64,000 bases of DNA from JAGWBD01 sp965220615 (lineage in GTDB: Bacteria > Chloroflexota > Anaerolineae > Aggregatilineales > Phototrophicaceae): positions 1,364,001 through 1,428,000 of the forward strand of contig CBDCQL010000002.1 of NCBI GenBank assembly GCA_965220615.1, in the 5' to 3' direction. Position numbers and translations under genes: made by a program. Positions 7,179 to 15,526 of the stretch are shown here, piece by piece. The notes below the pieces were generated by a model. That model made no database searches, was not told where the DNA came from, and saw nothing but the letters and a program-made list of their open reading frames with translations. Within the stretch, counting starts at the first letter, position 1, and each line of letters begins with the position of its first letter.

Positions 7179-8741
7179 CTACAGGTCCTTCCGCACATTG
7201 GGTTGCTTGCAGGGCTGGTAGTCTTCCCCAATGATGACCTCGTAATCGACCTCGCGCCCGGGGTCGGGCCGGACGTAAATTCGATCTTCCTCAATGCCAA
7301 TTAACCCGGCAATCCGCATATTCAGGTTGCCCTTGGTCGCCCCCCTGTAATCGATCAGGGTGGAGTGTGCGTGAATGCCACCCTGCGAAAGGCCGTCCGG
7401 GCTGGCATTGAGGTCCTCACGCACCAGCTGGCTGGACGCAATCCGGTCGCCATCAGGGCGCGCGCTGCCGTTCAACACGCGTATGGACGGCCCCTCCAGG
7501 CGCAGCCGGTTGTTCACAGGCGGAAAATAGAATTCCTTCAGGACGGGCAGAAGTCCTTCGTAAACTGGCAACAGGACCTCGGCGCCCGACGGCGTCCTCC
7601 AGGGAATCACGTGCCTGTTCAGTTGCAGTGAATGATAGTCCACGTCATCCGGGCCAAGGCCAGGGACCAGAGGCAGCAAGCTGACCAGCACGTCCAGACC
7701 GAGATCTGTTTGCACCATCGTCCCCGCCAGTTGCCACAGTTCAAACAGTTCGGCCGGGTTTCCCACTCGACCGCTATCCCGCAGCCGGCTCCATACGCCG
7801 CGCAAAATCTGCTGTTGCCGCCGGCTGCGTTCCAGGTCCGTAGCGCCCCGACGAGAACGCGCGTACCACAGGGCCTCCAGCCCGTCGAATTCGTACACGC
7901 CCGTGTCCAGCAGCCAGTATTCGCCCTCGGCCTTGCGCGCCTCATCGGGGACACGGGTGTCATCGTGCTCCTTGTCCTTGATGGCGCATTCCACCACGAT
8001 GTCGACACCGTCTACAAAGTCGACGATTTGCTGCAGGCCCCTGTAATCGACCAGGACGTGATAATGCACGTTGATGCCAAGGTTGTAGAGGATCGTTTGC
8101 CGCAAGAGGTCGAAGCCGCCGAGCCTCCAGCCACCCAGTTCACCATGACCGTAAACCCGGTTGATCCGGTCCATGCGCCACGCAGGTACCCAGACCATCA
8201 GGTCCCGCGGCAGGCCCAACATGGACGCAGACCCGGTCGTGCGGTTGAGGGAAAGTACAATAATTGTATCCGTGCGCTGGTTGGCCTCACCCAGTTTCGA
8301 ATCGCTGCCCAGTAACAGGATGTTGACCAGGTCCTGGCCCTGACGTTCAATCGGATCAATTCGCGGTGGAACGGCTGTGACGTCAACGTGGTCCGGCGCC
8401 GGGTCTCCGACGTAGCGCACTGTGGGCAAGGGCGGCGCCTGGGGAGCAGGCGTTGGCCCGGCGGCACCCTGCGAGGGTCGGTGAAGGGGCAATCTCGCTG
8501 CCAGCAAGTGGTTTGCGGACGAGACTGCCTGACGGGTCAATGCGATTTCCGTCGCAATGGCAGCGAACTGTTCCGTCTGGCCCTCAAACCAGGCCCGCTC
8601 ATCCGTCCAGCGACGGATTTCCACAATGATGAAATACAGGGTGATAACGATGAACCCGAGCGCCAGCAGGGTCAATACCCGCCTGAACAACTTGCCGATG
8701 CTGTAGCGCCGGGGGCTTTCAGGGTCATGGCGGGGCTGCAT
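7179..8741 (-). CDS. LytR-CpsA-Psr (LCP) family protein
   Basis: LCP enzymes attach undecaprenyl-linked glycopolymers to peptidoglycan or related wall acceptors outside the membrane. The 520-residue protein starts at ATG 8741. A single membrane anchor covers about 20-40, followed by a Pro/Ala-rich linker. The LCP catalytic domain covers about 145-310: NILLLGSDS, RTDTIIVLSLN, LGLPRDLMVWVP, RINRVYGHG, and the late RSRRGATDLERSRRQQ with its conserved arginines. A LytR_C-like domain closes the protein (IRVLNGSARPDG near residue 415). The start is supported by a -10 box TATACT ending six bases before the ATG, which predicts a leaderless mRNA. It is divergent from the beta-lactamase-fold gene. Confidence 0.9.
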   Translation of the reverse strand: MQPRHDPESPRRYSIGKLFRRVLTLLALGFIVITLYFIIVEIRRWTDERAWFEGQTEQFAAIATEIALTRQAVSSANHLLAARLPLHRPSQGAAGPTPAPQAPPLPTVRYVGDPAPDHVDVTAVPPRIDPIERQGQDLVNILLLGSDSKLGEANQRTDTIIVLSLNRTTGSASMLGLPRDLMVWVPAWRMDRINRVYGHGELGGWRLGGFDLLRQTILYNLGINVHYHVLVDYRGLQQIVDFVDGVDIVVECAIKDKEHDDTRVPDEARKAEGEYWLLDTGVYEFDGLEALWYARSRRGATDLERSRRQQQILRGVWSRLRDSGRVGNPAELFELWQLAGTMVQTDLGLDVLVSLLPLVPGLGPDDVDYHSLQLNRHVIPWRTPSGAEVLLPVYEGLLPVLKEFYFPPVNNRLRLEGPSIRVLNGSARPDGDRIASSQLVREDLNASPDGLSQGGIHAHSTLIDYRGATKGNLNMRIAGLIGIEEDRIYVRPDPGREVDYEVIIGEDYQPCKQPNVRKDL

Positions 8742-8747
8742 CCGCAC

Positions 8748-8776
8748 AGTATAACGATCCGCCAATTGCAAGTCAG
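8748..8776 (-). promoter_or_regulatory. Promoter of the LCP gene, apparently leaderless
   Basis: Minus strand: -35 CTGACT at 8776-8771, 17-nt spacer, -10 TATACT at 8753-8748. Only six bases separate the -10 from ATG 8741, so RNA should begin at or next to the start codon. Confidence 0.5.
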
Positions 8777-8862
8777 CGACGTCTACCCGCAATTCGCCCC
8801 GGCGTTGACGCGCAGGCATGGCATCGCTAGACTCGCAGCCCGCCACCTGAACAGGAAATTGC

Positions 8863-10491
8863 ATGGCGAGCGCTTCCAGCGTACCGGGACGGCGCCGGGG
8901 CAACCGTTTGCCTCTGCTGCCCATTGTTTCCATTCTGATGCTGCTGGGCGCCATCGCCCTGTTCATTTTCGAGTTACTCGAATTCAGCCGTCAACAGGAC
9001 CGACTTGGCGCAAGTGTCCGCATTGCCGGCGTGGAAGTGGGGGGCATGTTGCCGGGCGAGGCGGTGGCCGCCTGGGAATCCACCTTCTCCAGTCCCCTGA
9101 CACTCTGGTACGAAGGCAGTCCGATTCTGCTGGAGCCGGCGAGCATAGGGTTCCGCGTCAACAATGCCGCCATGCTGGCCGAGGCGCGCGCGGCCAGTTC
9201 CGGCGGCACGGCGAACTGGATGCGCTTTTTCTACGGCCTCATCGGCGAGGAATTGCGCAACACCGTCAACATCGATCTCAGCGCTACCTGGCAGAATTCC
9301 TTGCTGGAACAGATACTTCGCGAAATCGCCTTGCGCTACGACCGGCCGCCCGACGACGGCTCCTGGGACCTTGAATCGCTCACGATCTCGACCGGTTCAG
9401 GCGGCCGGACACTGGATGTTGCCCAGGCCCTGCCCCTGGTCGGGGAAGCCTTGCTCAGTGCGGAACAGCGTGACGTGATTCTGCCCCTGGTTGACACGCA
9501 GCCGGGACCGGTCCACCTGGGAATACTGGAGGACCTGATCCGCTCCTGGCTGGATTCACAGGGCTTCATCTATGACGGACAAACGACTCTGGCGTCCATC
9601 TATATCGCGGATCTGCAGAACGGGCAGGAAATTGGCCTGAACGCCGACGTTGCCGTATCCGCCGCCAGTACGGTCAAGTTGCCCATTATGCTGGACTACT
9701 ACCGGACGCTCAATCTGGCGCCCACGGACGATGAAGCCTGGCTGATGGCCAATTCGCTGCTCTGCAGCAACAACGCCTCGTCCAACCTCATCATGCAAAT
9801 CATTGGTGGCGGCGAAAACATCTTTCGCGGCCTGCTCAGCGTCACCGAAAACGCGCGTCATCTGGGCGCGCGCAATACCTTTATCACGGCCCCCTTTGAC
9901 CTCGGCGTTGAAGGCCAGCTACTGGGATCCAATATACCACCGCCCACGTCTCCCAATCCCCGTTTCAATACGGACCCGGACCCCTACAATCAGACGACAG
10001 CCGAAGACCTGGGGGCCTTGCTGGGCATGGTCTACGACTGCGCCTACCTCGGCTCCGGGCTGCTGGCGGCCAGACCAGAGGGCGAATACACTCGCAACGA
10101 ATGCCGCCAGATGATTGAATTAATGAGCGGCAACGATCTGCTGCGCCTGCTGCAGGGCGGTCTGCCGCCGGGCACGCGCATCGCCCACAAAAACGGCTGG
10201 CTCGAGGATCTGCACGGAGACGCCGGCATCGTTTTTCCGCCCAACGGGCACAACTACATCATCGCCGTCTTCGTCTGGGAGGACAGCGATTTCTTTAGTT
10301 ATCAACGCGCCTGGCCCCTGATAGAGGGTATCTCGCGCGCCGCCTGGAATTACTTCAGTCCTGAACAGGCCATGATGACGTCTCGTCAGGACCTGCCGCA
10401 AACCGGCGCGGCCGAGTGCGAGGGGCCGGACGGCTTTCTGCCTCCCTACGGCCAGGTGAATCTGAACGACATCGACGCCTGGCGCGGTTGA
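8863..10491 (+). CDS. Membrane-anchored serine beta-lactamase/transpeptidase-fold protein
   Basis: A 542-residue protein starting at ATG 8863 (AGGA upstream). An N-terminal membrane helix (about 17-39) anchors it outside the cell. Residues about 50-200 resemble a VanW/YoaR-type peptidoglycan-binding region (VRIAGVEVGGMLPGEAVAAW). The C-terminal half has the serine penicillin-recognising fold: SxxK as STVK (269-272), SxN as SNN (302-304), and a KxG box as KNG (443-445). The ExxLN omega-loop motif of true class A beta-lactamases is not apparent, so a wall-related hydrolase or binding protein is at least as likely as an antibiotic-resistance enzyme. Its divergent neighbour is the LCP wall ligase. 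Confidence 0.82.
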   Translation: MASASSVPGRRRGNRLPLLPIVSILMLLGAIALFIFELLEFSRQQDRLGASVRIAGVEVGGMLPGEAVAAWESTFSSPLTLWYEGSPILLEPASIGFRVNNAAMLAEARAASSGGTANWMRFFYGLIGEELRNTVNIDLSATWQNSLLEQILREIALRYDRPPDDGSWDLESLTISTGSGGRTLDVAQALPLVGEALLSAEQRDVILPLVDTQPGPVHLGILEDLIRSWLDSQGFIYDGQTTLASIYIADLQNGQEIGLNADVAVSAASTVKLPIMLDYYRTLNLAPTDDEAWLMANSLLCSNNASSNLIMQIIGGGENIFRGLLSVTENARHLGARNTFITAPFDLGVEGQLLGSNIPPPTSPNPRFNTDPDPYNQTTAEDLGALLGMVYDCAYLGSGLLAARPEGEYTRNECRQMIELMSGNDLLRLLQGGLPPGTRIAHKNGWLEDLHGDAGIVFPPNGHNYIIAVFVWEDSDFFSYQRAWPLIEGISRAAWNYFSPEQAMMTSRQDLPQTGAAECEGPDGFLPPYGQVNLNDIDAWRG

Positions 10492-10555
10492 CCTCGTCGC
10501 AGGCCGTTCAACCTGCCGCTACAATCCTGGGCATGAAACGAAGTGGAGCGCTCTC

Positions 10556-10837
10556 ATGAACGCGGGCGTGATCCTGCTGTTGACCTTGGTGCTTGGCGTC
10601 ATGCTCTTCCTGATTCAGCGCGCGGAGAAGCGACGGCGACGGCTGGCGGCCCTGGTGATGGCGGGACTCGCCTTTCTGCTGTGGTACTGGGCCAGCTACC
10701 GCCAGTTGGGCAGCGAGTTCACGGCATCCCTGCTGCTGGCGCTGGTCCTGAACCTGTTGTTCTGGCTGTTGATCGGTCGTTACAACCCGGTGGGAGACAG
10801 CGAGTCCGGCATCCGCGTACTCGGGATGGATGATTGA
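10556..10837 (+). CDS. Small membrane protein of unknown function
   Basis: 93 residues from ATG 10556, with a GTGGAG ribosome site about nine bases upstream. Three hydrophobic helices are visible: about 4-19, 31-47 and 57-75. A basic loop (EKRRRRLAA) follows the first helix, and a soluble acidic tail (GDSESGIRVLGMDD) ends the protein. I do not recognise the family. It lies 64 nt behind the beta-lactamase-fold gene on the same strand and may be co-transcribed. Its stop is six bases from the stop of the convergent mrp gene. Confidence 0.7.
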   Translation: MNAGVILLLTLVLGVMLFLIQRAEKRRRRLAALVMAGLAFLLWYWASYRQLGSEFTASLLLALVLNLLFWLLIGRYNPVGDSESGIRVLGMDD

Positions 10838-10843
10838 GCCCTT

Positions 10844-11896
10844 TTAGCCAATCACGTCCAGGGGAATGACGTCATTGTCCTGCAACATCAGTACGCTGGC
10901 GCGCGCCGCGACGGCCTGTGCCACGCTCACAAGGGCCTCGCCGGCAGCGCTCTCCGCGGCTGTGATCACCAGCGGCCTGCCGTAATCGCCGCTTTCACGC
11001 AGTTCCGCCGCCAAAGGAACCCGCCCCAGGAATGTCTGGTCGAGTTGGCCCGCCAGTTTTTCTCCGCCACCACTGCCAAAAAATTCGCCGCTCATGTTTT
11101 CGACCACACCCAGCAAGGGCACTTCCAGCGTGTCGAACATGGCGGCGCAACGCAGGGCGTCCGCCACCGCCACGTCCTGGGGCTGGGTGACGACAATCGC
11201 GCCCGTCAACGGGAAGGACTGCGCCAGAGACAGCGGTGCGTCACCGGTCCCGGGCGGCAGGTCCACGATCATGTAGTCCAGCCGGCCCCAGTTGACGTCA
11301 GTGAAAAACTGGCGGATGGCGCTGTGCAACATGGGGCCCCGCATGATCATCGGTTTGTCCGGCGGAGTCAGGAAGCCGGTGCTGATGATCTTAACGCCCC
11401 AGGCTTCCAGCGGCTGCATCTTGCCATCGACGACCTGGGGGCGGCCGTAACCAAGACCGGTCATGACCGGTACGTTTGGGTTGAGAATGTCCGCGTCCAT
11501 CAGGCCGACCTCTGCGCCGGCCTCCGCCAAGGCCGCGGCAATGTTGGTGGCGACGGTAGTCTTGCCCACGCCACCCTTGCCGCTGGCAACTGCGATGATG
11601 CTGTGCATCGGCACGTCGAGGCGGCCATGAATGCGCCGGTCCGTGGGCACCTGGGCGTCCCAGCGAATGTCCAGCAGCTCCACGCCTGGCACCACGCCCA
11701 GCACGGCAGCGTTGCAGCGTTCGACGAAAACGTCCTTGAGGGGGCAGGCCGGCGTGGTCAGAACAATGGTGAAGCGGGCGACCGGGCCGTCGATTTCCAG
11801 GCCCCTGACCATATCCAGCGAGACAATGTCCCGGTTCAGTTCCGGCTCGATGACGGTGGCGAGAGCCTGACGCAGGTCCTCCAATCGACTGCTCAT
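10844..11896 (-). CDS. Mrp/ApbC/NBP35-type P-loop ATPase, Fe-S cluster carrier
   Basis: A 350-residue cytoplasmic ATPase that holds and transfers Fe-S clusters in characterised homologues. Residues 1-80 are the MIP18/DUF59 domain (LATVIEPELNRDIVSLDMV). The deviant Walker A SGKGGVGKT is near 105-113, followed by MDADILNPNVP, MRGPMLHSAIRQF and VDLPPGTGDAPLSL. In the C-terminal part the usual CxxC after VENMS is absent (the sequence goes straight to GEFFGSGGGEKLA), so any cluster must be held differently. Start ATG 11896 lies 13 nt after the nuoI stop, implying co-transcription with complex I genes, where Fe-S delivery makes sense. MSSRLEDLR is the normal N-terminus; earlier in-frame codons belong to nuoI. 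Confidence 0.93.
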   Translation of the reverse strand: MSSRLEDLRQALATVIEPELNRDIVSLDMVRGLEIDGPVARFTIVLTTPACPLKDVFVERCNAAVLGVVPGVELLDIRWDAQVPTDRRIHGRLDVPMHSIIAVASGKGGVGKTTVATNIAAALAEAGAEVGLMDADILNPNVPVMTGLGYGRPQVVDGKMQPLEAWGVKIISTGFLTPPDKPMIMRGPMLHSAIRQFFTDVNWGRLDYMIVDLPPGTGDAPLSLAQSFPLTGAIVVTQPQDVAVADALRCAAMFDTLEVPLLGVVENMSGEFFGSGGGEKLAGQLDQTFLGRVPLAAELRESGDYGRPLVITAAESAAGEALVSVAQAVAARASVLMLQDNDVIPLDVIG

Positions 11897-11909
11897 GCGG
11901 GCGCCGGCG

Positions 11910-12575
11910 TCAGGACGACTGTTTCGAGGCTGACTTGCGCGCGCGGGCCGCGGCGCGTTCCGCCTTGGCCTTTTCCCTGAGAATGTCCTTGTGCTCCCAG
12001 CCACCCCGCTCCTGCATTTCCTCAAGGGCGGTAGTAGGCGCTATGCGCTTCCAGTGGCTCATTTCCTTCGAGAGCTTTTGCTTGTCAAAAATGTGGGCGC
12101 TGGTCCGGTCGTAACTGGCCAGCTCGTAGTCGTGGTCCATTTTGATGGCGTCAAAGGGGCAGAATTCGGAGCAATAGCCGCAATTCATACAGATGTCGAT
12201 GTCGATGTAGAAGGCGTCCGGCTCGGGCACCGGCCGGCCGGTCTGCGGGTTTTTGCCGCGCACGATCCAGATACACTGCGGCGGACATACCTTGGCGCAA
12301 ATGCCGCAGCTGGTACACCAGTCATGGCCCGGCCGCTCCGGATGATCGTGGTCCTCGACGACCAGGAAAGGAATGAAGCGGAAGCGCTCCGGCACCGCGA
12401 CCTTCTCGTCCGGATACTGCACGGTATAGGACCCGGTCGCCTGCATACCCTGACGTGTGCCGAAGTTGCCCTCGCCGCTGTATTTGCGTCCGGCGTAGCG
12501 AATGTCATCCATATACGAGCGGGCGATATGCTTCATGGTGACGAGCAACCCGCGTGCGATTCCCTGTCCGTACAT
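11910..12575 (-). CDS. nuoI: NADH-quinone oxidoreductase subunit I (8Fe ferredoxin-like)
   Basis: A 221-residue peripheral subunit carrying two [4Fe-4S] clusters that pass electrons toward cluster N2 in complex I. Cysteine motifs are CTSCGICAKVC (87-97) and CMNCGYCSEFC (129-139). The N-terminal half has the amphipathic membrane-contact segment (GIARGLLVTMKHIARSY). The C-terminal tail is long and basic (RAAARARKSASK). Start ATG 12575 has GGAGGACGA upstream. It follows nuoCD by 42 nt and precedes mrp by 13 nt. In other bacteria nuoI usually sits between nuoH and nuoJ; here it is next to nuoCD. Confidence 0.93.
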   Translation of the reverse strand: MYGQGIARGLLVTMKHIARSYMDDIRYAGRKYSGEGNFGTRQGMQATGSYTVQYPDEKVAVPERFRFIPFLVVEDHDHPERPGHDWCTSCGICAKVCPPQCIWIVRGKNPQTGRPVPEPDAFYIDIDICMNCGYCSEFCPFDAIKMDHDYELASYDRTSAHIFDKQKLSKEMSHWKRIAPTTALEEMQERGGWEHKDILREKAKAERAAARARKSASKQSS

Positions 12576-12617
12576 TCGTCCTCCCCGCCCGTCTACGCCT
12601 GTCGCCTGGCGCTCTGT

Positions 12618-14471
12618 TTATCGATCAGTTTCGCCCAGCACAATGTCGATGCTGCCCAGAATGGTCACCACGTCGGCCACCTTGTGACCCACGCACATGG
12701 GGCCAAGCGCGGTCAGATTGATGAAGCTTGGCGCACGCACGTGGTAGCGCCATGGATTCTGGGGCCCCTTGGGGTCGCCTTCGGAGACGACGTAATAGCC
12801 CAGTTCTCCCTTGGGATTCTCTACGCGACCATAGGCCTCGCCGACCGGGACACGTGGCGTATGGCCGACTTTAGTCACCACGGCCTCACCCTGGCTTTGC
12901 TCCAGCCGCGGCAGGATCTGCCGCAATATGCGCACGCTCTCGCGCATCTCCTGAAAACGCACCAGAAAGCGATCGTAGATGTCGCCGTTTCTGCCGATCG
13001 GAATGTCGAAGTCCAGTTCAGGATAAATGCTGTAAGGCTCCGCCCGACGCACGTCGTAGGGCACACCGCTGGCGCGCAACAGCGGCCCGCAGGTGCTCAT
13101 GGCAATGGCGTCCTCCGGCAGCAGCACACCCACGCCGACGGTCCGTTCACGCAGAATCTCGTTGCGGGTCAGCAAGCTGTCGTATTCTTCGAGGAAGCGC
13201 GGCAGGCGTTCATTCACCATCTCGGTGAGGTAGTCCATGGTGTTGTAGTCGCGCACCTTGTCATTGACCAGATTGGCCACGCTGCGAATGCGCTCCGGAA
13301 GGTCGCGATAGACGCCGGCAAATCGCATGTAATTGCACATCAGCCGGCTGCCAGCCGTCGCCTCAAAGAAATCGAGGATTTTTTCCCGCTCGTTGTTGGC
13401 GTAGAGCATGGGAGTGAAAAAGGCCCCCAGATCGTTGAGCAAAAAGCCCAGTGACCAGAGGTGATTGACGATGCGGGTCAACTCCACCATTAGCACGCGC
13501 AGGCACTCGGCGCGATACGTCGGCGGGGCGTAACGCGCGCCCTGGGACAGCAACTGCTCCACGGCCAGGGCGTAACCCAGGTTGTTGCTCATGCTGGAGA
13601 TGTAGTCCAGACGGTCCGTGAAGGGCATATTGTGCAGGAAGGAGTTGCGCTCGCCGATTTTTTCGTGATTGCGGTGCAGGTAACCCATCACCGGGTCCAG
13701 CGAAGCGATCGTTTCGCCGTCCAGGGTCACCACCATGCGGAAGACGCCGTGTGTGCTGGGGTGATGCGGCCCCAGGTTGACCACCAGACGGTCAGTGCGC
13801 AGGCCGTCGCTGTCCAGCGCCTGGACGTCCACGCCGAGTCCCAGGCCCTGGTAAAGGTCCGACTCCGACACGTCGTTCAGCCGGCCAAGGTCCAGGTCGT
13901 CCGGGTACCTGACGTTCTTGCCGAAGACGTTCTTTTCTTCCGCGCGGTACACCTGTCCGCCAGGCCAACGGCTGTCGAAGGGCTTGTGTTCTTCCTCGTA
14001 ATAGGCTTCCTGCCAGTCCTTGCGCAGTGGATGACCGTCGAAACCGTCCCACAGGAGGATACGACGCAAATCGGGATGACCCTCAAAATGAATGCCGTAC
14101 AGGTCGTAGGCCTCGCGTTCCTGAAAATCGGCACCCGGCCACACGCCGACCATTGAGGGCACGCGCGGGTCGTCCCGGCCCGTCTGCGCCTTGAAAACCA
14201 GCGCAGGCCCGCCACTGGTGCGGTAGGCGTGGTAGACCACTTCCAGGTGGTCCGCAATGCCCAGATAGTCGACCCCGGTCACGCTGGACAAATAGTCAAA
14301 GCCCAGCTCATCCCTCATGGCGAGGGCCACGTCATCCAGTTGCGCGGGATCGACGATGATGCCACTGAAGCCGTCCCGGTTGTCATGGCTGATGGCGTCG
14401 GGCCAGCGTTCTCGCAGCAGTTCGATGGAAGCGCTGATATCCAGTTGCGTCTTGTCGCCAACGACGTCCAT
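12618..14471 (-). CDS. nuoCD: NADH-quinone oxidoreductase, fused subunits C and D
   Basis: A 617-residue fusion of the 30-kDa (NuoC) and 49-kDa (NuoD) subunits, together forming the quinone-site module of complex I with NuoB. The C part (about 1-200) has the family signature FQEREAYDLYGIHFEGHPDLRRIL and HPLRKDW. The D part begins around VVNLGPHHPSTHGVFRMVV and ends in LTALGPMCVGHKVADVV. HHPSTHG near the start of D contributes to the quinone pocket. ATG 14471 overlaps the nuoB stop by one base (TGATG), so translation is coupled. C-D fusion is known in several phyla. Confidence 0.96.
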   Translation of the reverse strand: MDVVGDKTQLDISASIELLRERWPDAISHDNRDGFSGIIVDPAQLDDVALAMRDELGFDYLSSVTGVDYLGIADHLEVVYHAYRTSGGPALVFKAQTGRDDPRVPSMVGVWPGADFQEREAYDLYGIHFEGHPDLRRILLWDGFDGHPLRKDWQEAYYEEEHKPFDSRWPGGQVYRAEEKNVFGKNVRYPDDLDLGRLNDVSESDLYQGLGLGVDVQALDSDGLRTDRLVVNLGPHHPSTHGVFRMVVTLDGETIASLDPVMGYLHRNHEKIGERNSFLHNMPFTDRLDYISSMSNNLGYALAVEQLLSQGARYAPPTYRAECLRVLMVELTRIVNHLWSLGFLLNDLGAFFTPMLYANNEREKILDFFEATAGSRLMCNYMRFAGVYRDLPERIRSVANLVNDKVRDYNTMDYLTEMVNERLPRFLEEYDSLLTRNEILRERTVGVGVLLPEDAIAMSTCGPLLRASGVPYDVRRAEPYSIYPELDFDIPIGRNGDIYDRFLVRFQEMRESVRILRQILPRLEQSQGEAVVTKVGHTPRVPVGEAYGRVENPKGELGYYVVSEGDPKGPQNPWRYHVRAPSFINLTALGPMCVGHKVADVVTILGSIDIVLGETDR

Positions 14472-15304
14472 CAATTACCGCCCTTCGCAGCGCGGCGCGC
14501 CGCCAGCCGCGCCATGGCTTCTTCCCGCTTGCGTACTCGGGCGGCCTTGGCGGGATCAATGCCATCCTCTGCGCCGTCCTGCGTTTCGGCGACCGCCGTG
14601 TCTTCCTGCACCATTTCGGCAGGGTTCACCCATGCGGGCAACTCGCGCGCGCCAAAGGGCGCTTCAAGGGCCGCCTGTTGCGCCTGCTCGCGGATGAGTT
14701 CCATCTGTCGCGGATCGATGATGTCCGGCCCCAGCACCGGCACCGGCGTGGGTTCCGAGGGGCCGACGCCGTACCAGGGCACGTCGTCCAGGTTCGCCAA
14801 CGACTGGCCGTCGATTTTCTTTTGCAGGGTGATCATGCCGTAGAGAAGGGCCTGCGGCGTGGGCGGACAACCCGGCACATAAACGTCCACCGGCAAATAT
14901 TTGTCCACGCCGGAGACGACGTTGTAGCCCTCTTTGAAGGGGCCGCCGCCACTGGCACAGGCGCCCATGGCCAGCACGTATTTTGGCTCGGGCATCTGGT
15001 TGTAAAGCCGGACGATAGGCACGATCATCTTCTTGGTCACCGTGCCGGAGACGATCATCAGGTCCGACTGCCGCGGACTGCCGCGCATCACTTCAAAGCC
15101 GAAGCGCGAGAAATCGAAGCGGGAGGCGGCAGTGCCGATCATTTCGATGGCGCAGCAGGCCAACCCGAACAGTAGCGGCCACATGGACGAGCGACGGCTC
15201 CAGTTGTAAATCTTGTCCAGGCTGGTGATTGCGATGTTGGCCTGTAGCTCTTCCGGCACCGGGAACTCGGTGTCCTGCAATGCCCGCAGGTCAGTTTGCG
15301 CCAT
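14471..15304 (-). CDS. nuoB: NADH-quinone oxidoreductase subunit B
   Basis: A 277-residue subunit holding cluster N2, the last Fe-S centre before quinone. The tandem cysteines are in FGLACCAIEM, and the remaining ligands are in MGACASGGG and VPGCPPTP. The catalytic core ends near residue 185. About 90 further residues form an unusual charged, Ala/Glu/Arg-rich extension ending in MARLAARRAAKGGN. ATG 15304 lies inside the end of the preceding iscX-like gene (14-bp overlap), and the stop overlaps the nuoCD start, so iscX, nuoB and nuoCD are one translationally coupled unit. Confidence 0.95.
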   Translation of the reverse strand: MAQTDLRALQDTEFPVPEELQANIAITSLDKIYNWSRRSSMWPLLFGLACCAIEMIGTAASRFDFSRFGFEVMRGSPRQSDLMIVSGTVTKKMIVPIVRLYNQMPEPKYVLAMGACASGGGPFKEGYNVVSGVDKYLPVDVYVPGCPPTPQALLYGMITLQKKIDGQSLANLDDVPWYGVGPSEPTPVPVLGPDIIDPRQMELIREQAQQAALEAPFGARELPAWVNPAEMVQEDTAVAETQDGAEDGIDPAKAARVRKREEAMARLAARRAAKGGN

Positions 15305-15503
15305 CCAGCGTGGCCTCCTCATACCAGTCGCGCAGTACGTCGGTCAAAATGTCATCATTGACCAGGTGTGGGTCGTCCCCAAAGTCCGGAAGCTCCAGAA
15401 TCCACGTATTCAACTGCTCCAGACCCAAGGTCTCCAGGTCCGCTTCAGGATGCGCGTCCATCAACGCCCTCGCCAACGCGTGGCTGGACTCCCAGTCCAG
15501 CAT
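15291..15503 (-). CDS. iscX: IscX (YfhJ)-like protein
   Basis: A 70-residue acidic protein. MDAHPEADLETLGLEQLNTW and LELPDFGDDP with VNDDILTDVLRDWYEEA follow the E. coli IscX pattern (ALYDAYPDLDP..., DLEDFDDDP..., NEKILEAIL-WLDEA). IscX binds IscS and iron and tunes Fe-S cluster assembly. The gene has a GAGGTAG ribosome site before ATG 15503, sits 23 nt after the aldehyde dehydrogenase gene, and overlaps nuoB by 14 bp. An isc operon is not present nearby; the only desulfurase in the window is the nad-linked one at 34960-36141. The family assignment rests on by-eye alignment over the whole short protein and is strong. Confidence 0.85.
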   Translation of the reverse strand: MLDWESSHALARALMDAHPEADLETLGLEQLNTWILELPDFGDDPHLVNDDILTDVLRDWYEEATLDGAN

Positions 15504-15526
15504 AATCTACCTCAAAGCCCCCGGCT

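Noticed and set aside
8863..10491. Calling the protein a class A beta-lactamase resistance gene
   Set aside because: SxxK, SxN and KxG are present but the omega-loop ExxLN is not apparent, and the large N-terminal region and LCP neighbour point to wall biology.
11991..13454. A 487-codon + strand frame opposite nuoI/nuoCD
   Set aside because: Antisense to conserved complex I genes; no domain similarity; shadow frame.
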